Under the pieces are notes generated by a model that was given only the letters and a program-made list of their open reading frames with translations, made no database searches and was not told the origin of the DNA. A DNA stretch of 64,000 nucleotides from Parapristionchus giblindavisi (lineage: Eukaryota; Nematoda; Chromadorea; Rhabditida; Diplogasteridae). The position numbers and the translations under genes are program-made. The stretch spans positions 248,001-312,000 of the forward strand of contig CALSFV010000064.1 in the NCBI GenBank assembly GCA_943737045.1, in the 5' to 3' direction. Below, piece after piece: positions 60,001 to 64,000 of the stretch (its first letter is position 1; every line of letters starts with the position of its first letter).

Positions 60001-63000
60001 TGAGAAATATTATATTAATGTGGGAAGATCACGAGCAAAACAGACATTGTCTATACCTCTGCACACATAAAGATACCGTAATCCGCTAGAATCTCATCAA
60101 CTGCTAGTGTTGACAAGTAGAAGTCATCATCTGACATATGCAAACACACAGTGTCTGCCACACTGCCATGGTACCGATGGGACTAGACTGCTCATACATA
60201 TAGCAAGAACAAATTGACCACTAATCAAGCAAAGATATGACGTTGGTTGATCAACAACGCTGTTGCAGCATATTAGTGATCAAAGATCATAAAAAGCTAG
60301 ATGTTATCTACCATAGTAAATAAGACGCAGGTGCAACTGATGATTCAGAGTTTCACAAATAGTGCAGATGTTAGACAGTTAAATGAAGAAAAGGGGATAG
60401 ACAGTCGATGATGACATCGTCAAGGAAGCGTCAGAGAATGAACCAGACGAACCCTGCACAGGATACGTTCCAGGTGGAATCAGAGAAGTTCAGGTGCAAA
60501 GATAGAGAAGATAGAGTGTACTGATTGAACATTTAGAGAAAAGGAGACAGCTCAGGCAGATCTTCTCAGAGGCACAAGTTGAGAACCAGACTGATGAGGG
60601 CAGACTAGAGTAAAAGAGATAATAGACAGACACATATCTCGAGGACACGGCTGGCAGTCAACTCTCTGTCTCAGAGCACAAACAACAGACACATTCATTC
60701 ATATGATCAATTGAGTAGCGTGATTCGACATCCGGAAGGATAATAAATAACGTGAACCGTCTCTCCAACGCATAAACACTATCTCGATTTCCGCTGCCAA
60801 CGAGAGAACACAATTGCTGATCTTCCTCCAGATCACAAGAAAGCAATAAAATTTCTCGAAAGAGACAATAACGGTTTCAAGGTGAAAACAAAAGGTGCAA
60901 AAGTTGAGGACAAATGATGACGAGGGGCCGAAGGACGTGCTACAAGGTTCAACGAGTCATGTTTATCTGAGTGATAGAACACTTTCCACGAATATTATGC
61001 CAAATTCCACAGCACCACTGTGTACACTTCATCCCAAAGTACTTTAGACACCTCTTCTCCAGTCGGCGCCACCCTTCTTCCTCTTCCATCCTGTACTGTT
61101 ATAATAAAATAAGGGTCTTATCAGCCGCCACTTGTTTCCGGATCGAATCATTCTTATCACTTTGTGATTCCTGCTCATCATAAGTGAAAGGTACCTTGCA
61201 TATATCGTGTCGTGAAAGGATCACAAAACGTATCACCAAATGATTCCTTTCCTCTTCTTGGCAATGAATCACATCATCGCTAACAAGATAGATTCTACTG
61301 TGACAGTGCTACCACAGTCAACGGGAATATACAGAGTTGGATGCCAGCATATTGATTATCAATCACCAAATGACAAATCACTCATATTCCCCTTCGGACT
61401 GGCCTATGGGCTCGAAAACATCGACAGAGACCGCTGTCACTGCAGGAAATGATGATGAGTAATCGGAACACTTTCTTCATCTTCCCCCCCCCCCTCTGTC
61501 CCTCCTCCCTATGTCCATTTCTTCTTCTTGAAAGATGATCCGATGGCCACCTACTCTCCCGTTCTACTTCGTGCAATCAACACTATTGTCATAGATACCC
61601 TCCATATTTGTAATACAAAGACTCCACCTCTTCCGTCCTTCTCGTTAACCCAGATGTAAGAATGAAACAGTAGATGATGTAGAGAAAAATAGCAGATATA
61701 AAAATTACAAATCACAAATGAAGACGTGTGAATGAAGTAGTAACACGATGAAAACGAATGCTCACAGGAAATAAAGAAGAAAGGAGATCCAGAGGAAACA
61801 ACAGAGCTATCTCGTAGAGTGCACATAGGTGTGGGTGGAGATAAATAGAAGAGAAAGAAGAAATCTTTGAGAGATGAAGAGATACAGAATGAGAAAGAGT
61901 AAGAACACTAACGACGTGATACTAACAAGAATCAGAGAAACAAAGTGGGAGATATTAGATAAAATGATGAATAAACATAGAGAATGGAGAAGGAAGTGGA
62001 TTGAGATGAAGGAGATCTACTTCATGTTCATAGAAACGTTTGTTACATTGTAAGTGTGCACGATATGCAGATTCCAGCGATAGGAACCATAAGAGATGAT
62101 AGAAGAGATGGAGAACCAATTCAATTTATACCAGATAAAACGGAGAGATTGATTACTAATAGTCAAAATATATCGATAAATAATGATACACTACCGTATT
62201 CGCACACAAGTAATTGTCAGTAATGCGGAAATTTCGTGCATGACACTTGGAGAGACGAGAGAAGCGCTTAGTTCTCTTCAGCAGTAGCAAGTGCAATGAG
62301 AGATTGGAAAGAACAAAAAAGACGTAGATTTTTGAGACAGAAGAGATACGTACGTGGATAAAGTCGACACACGTCTACAGATGAGCAGTGATGAGGTAAA
62401 TCATAGGAACCCATAGAGTAGGAACACAAATAGCTCAAGAGAAGCAACTACAGTGATAGAGAAGATGAGTTGGGAATAGAGAGAGACGATGATGAACCAA
62501 AGATTAATTAGGTTACTGAAAGAGAGGGAATGATGGAACACTGATAAAAGAAAGGACCCGGAAATAGGGGCGGAGCTAGGATTACAGTGAAACATAGTTG
62601 TATATGTAACAATAATCATCCGAAAGGGATAATCTACCATCATTACTTCCACACAGGAGGATAATATACACACATCGAAAGTGTGTGGGTGACAATCGAA
62701 TGAATGAAAAAATTCATAATACTGACTGGGATATAGTCATCATTTGATTCTTTGATCGTGGGGGAAAGCTATTCATATCGTAATAAACACACCCATGCTA
62801 CGCTTTAAAAAAATTATGTTCATCTTAGTGTCATGTATCCATGCCATTAATCGAATTCTCTTGAAGACATCATCTCAAAGATGTTAAATGTTGCAGAGTC
62901 AATGTTTCGAAAGTACTTACTGGTACCCCAAGCCAATTACATAGTTTTATCCATTTTTACCTACAAAATGTTTAAAACAATAACTGAACCATATGTGCTC

Positions 63001-64000
63001 CTCTCATGAGAGCGCTTAGGCATGCTGCCAATCAACAAGTAGAAACTGGCGAGCCCACCTATGACTCACATATCGATATGAGAATATTACATCGTCTGCC
63101 AGACTTGCTAACACTTTTCGAGTATTTCAATCCTTATATAAAAGGAGTGGGCGGTTTCCACTTTTTCTCATAAGAATAGGAAATTTAGCACAGAGTCAGA
63201 GAAGCATATAAATTGAGTGAGAGATCTCACTCTTGGATGATCTTCGCTCTACACCTTCATGCATGCATACACATTGCGTGACTCTTGGAGAACCTTATGG
63301 GTGGGACTCCGATATATTTATGGGTAATATCATACAATCCTAATCCAGAAACTCCAGATCCGAAAGCGAAAAACGAATAATAAATGTTGTAAAACTCTTA
63401 ACATCACAAAATGACATCATCACCTCCTCCTATCAACACCTGGCATTTGGCACCTGCCAATTAGAAAGAACAAATGTTTTCGATACTTGTAGGAAACTTG
63501 CTCATCATAAGCTACTTTAGTTTCATTAATTCCCAATGAGAATCTCCTGTCTAGCCTATTGTATACTACAGCCCCCACAAGAACTTTTTCATGTGAGGGA
63601 CGTAATTAAAATGGGGGGGGGAGGGGGGCACCCATTGTGTTTTAGGACGGGGGAGGGGCAAACACATACACGGAAACAGAAAAAAAAGAGAAAACAACTC
63701 CGAAATGTTTTCATCAATTTCTCCCACACACACGGTAGCTTCGAATGAGAAGAAGAGCTTGGGAACGGGAAACAATCTCAAGATTTTGAATAGAATCTAG
63801 TTGGGTGAAAACACAGAAGCGATAAACGGTTCTTGTAAAGAAAAAACGGAGCAATTACACAGGGGACCACTCTATGCTTTGGGATAAACGGTACTGGGCA
63901 GACGATATAAACAGCGTACAGTAAACTATTCAGAGGGAGTATGGAAAGCATTCGGTGATACACATACACAACAATTTATTATGACTACGTAGACGAAGAA

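Larger units (their letters stand above)
55809..64000. other. Gene-poor, purine-rich region (likely upstream intron or 5' region of the RasGAP gene)
   Basis: I found no exon chain with matching phases on either strand. The + strand is dominated by GA-rich runs, so the minus strand has many long Ser/Leu/Pro-rich open frames that are compositional artefacts. Isolated exon-like pieces (minus 60,846-60,658 and about 61,120-61,030) cannot be joined to anything. G or C homopolymers occur at 61,485-61,494 and 63,612-63,621. TATATAAAAGG at 63,136-63,146 is a TATA-like box with nothing supported downstream. Confidence 0.5.

Noticed and set aside
60658..60846. Minus-strand frame CDLEEDQQLCSLVGSGNRDS as an exon
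   Set aside because: No phase-compatible neighbours and no domain resemblance.
61030..61125. Minus-strand segment VQDGRGRRVAPTGEEV ... LWDEVYTVVLWNLA, possibly a missing C2 exon of the RasGAP gene
   Set aside because: A TATAACAG acceptor precedes it, but no donor fits before the stop and the match to a C2 strand is only suggestive.

Overview
The window looks like nematode nuclear DNA. It is AT-rich, and its genes are broken by many short introns with (T)TTCAG/TTTGCAG-type 3' splice sites. Putative trans-splice acceptors lie just upstream of some start codons, and the AATAAA signals, nested genes and small secreted proteins also fit. Protein matches (complex I 24 kDa subunit, TRMT11, a tau-tubulin-kinase-like kinase, a GAP1-type RasGAP) fit an ecdysozoan. 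The species cannot be named from sequence alone; a rhabditid or diplogastrid nematode is my inference. Exon chains below were rebuilt by hand by matching splice sites and codon phase. They are good models, not proven transcripts.

Layout. 1-1.9 kb: an inverted-repeat element. 2.5-19.4 kb (+): a gene of more than 30 exons for a predicted two-pass membrane protein with a long, mostly disordered cytoplasmic tail; it is not recognised and its 5' end is missing. One of its introns holds a complete seven-exon gene on the opposite strand (6.4-7.7 kb), and other introns hold two long palindromic elements. 21.0-23.2 kb (+): NDUFV2. 23.6-32.4 kb (+): TRMT11, about 390 bp downstream of the NDUFV2 stop, so possibly co-transcribed. 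A 3.2 kb TRMT11 intron carries an antisense four-exon gene for a small secreted cysteine-rich (lustrin-type) protein. 32.7 kb (-): tRNA-Lys(CTT). 32.9-33.9 kb (-): the 3' part of an unrecognised gene whose first visible exon abuts a foldback element. 33.9-38.7 kb: five long inverted-repeat elements in succession. 38.7-40.2 kb (-): a secreted Gly/Phe-rich protein. 40.9-43.0 kb (-): a TTBK/CK1-type kinase. 44.0-45.3 kb (+): a secreted protein with a thyroglobulin-like fragment, divergent from the kinase. 46.7 to at least 55.8 kb (-): a C2-RasGAP-PH protein of the GAP1 family (RASA2/3, gap-1), 5' incomplete. 55.8-64 kb: no gene I can support; the + strand is strongly purine-rich.

Themes. Long near-perfect palindromes (0.3-1.8 kb) recur at least seven times, several inside introns of housekeeping genes, where they would be transcribed as hairpins. 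Two of the foldbacks contain tRNA-like Pol III box sequences. The octamer GTACGGTA sits exactly at many 5' splice sites, and its variants TACTGTAG/CTACCGTA litter introns on both strands. Two compact hairpins (38,951-39,049 and 56,246-56,297) look like possible small-RNA precursors.
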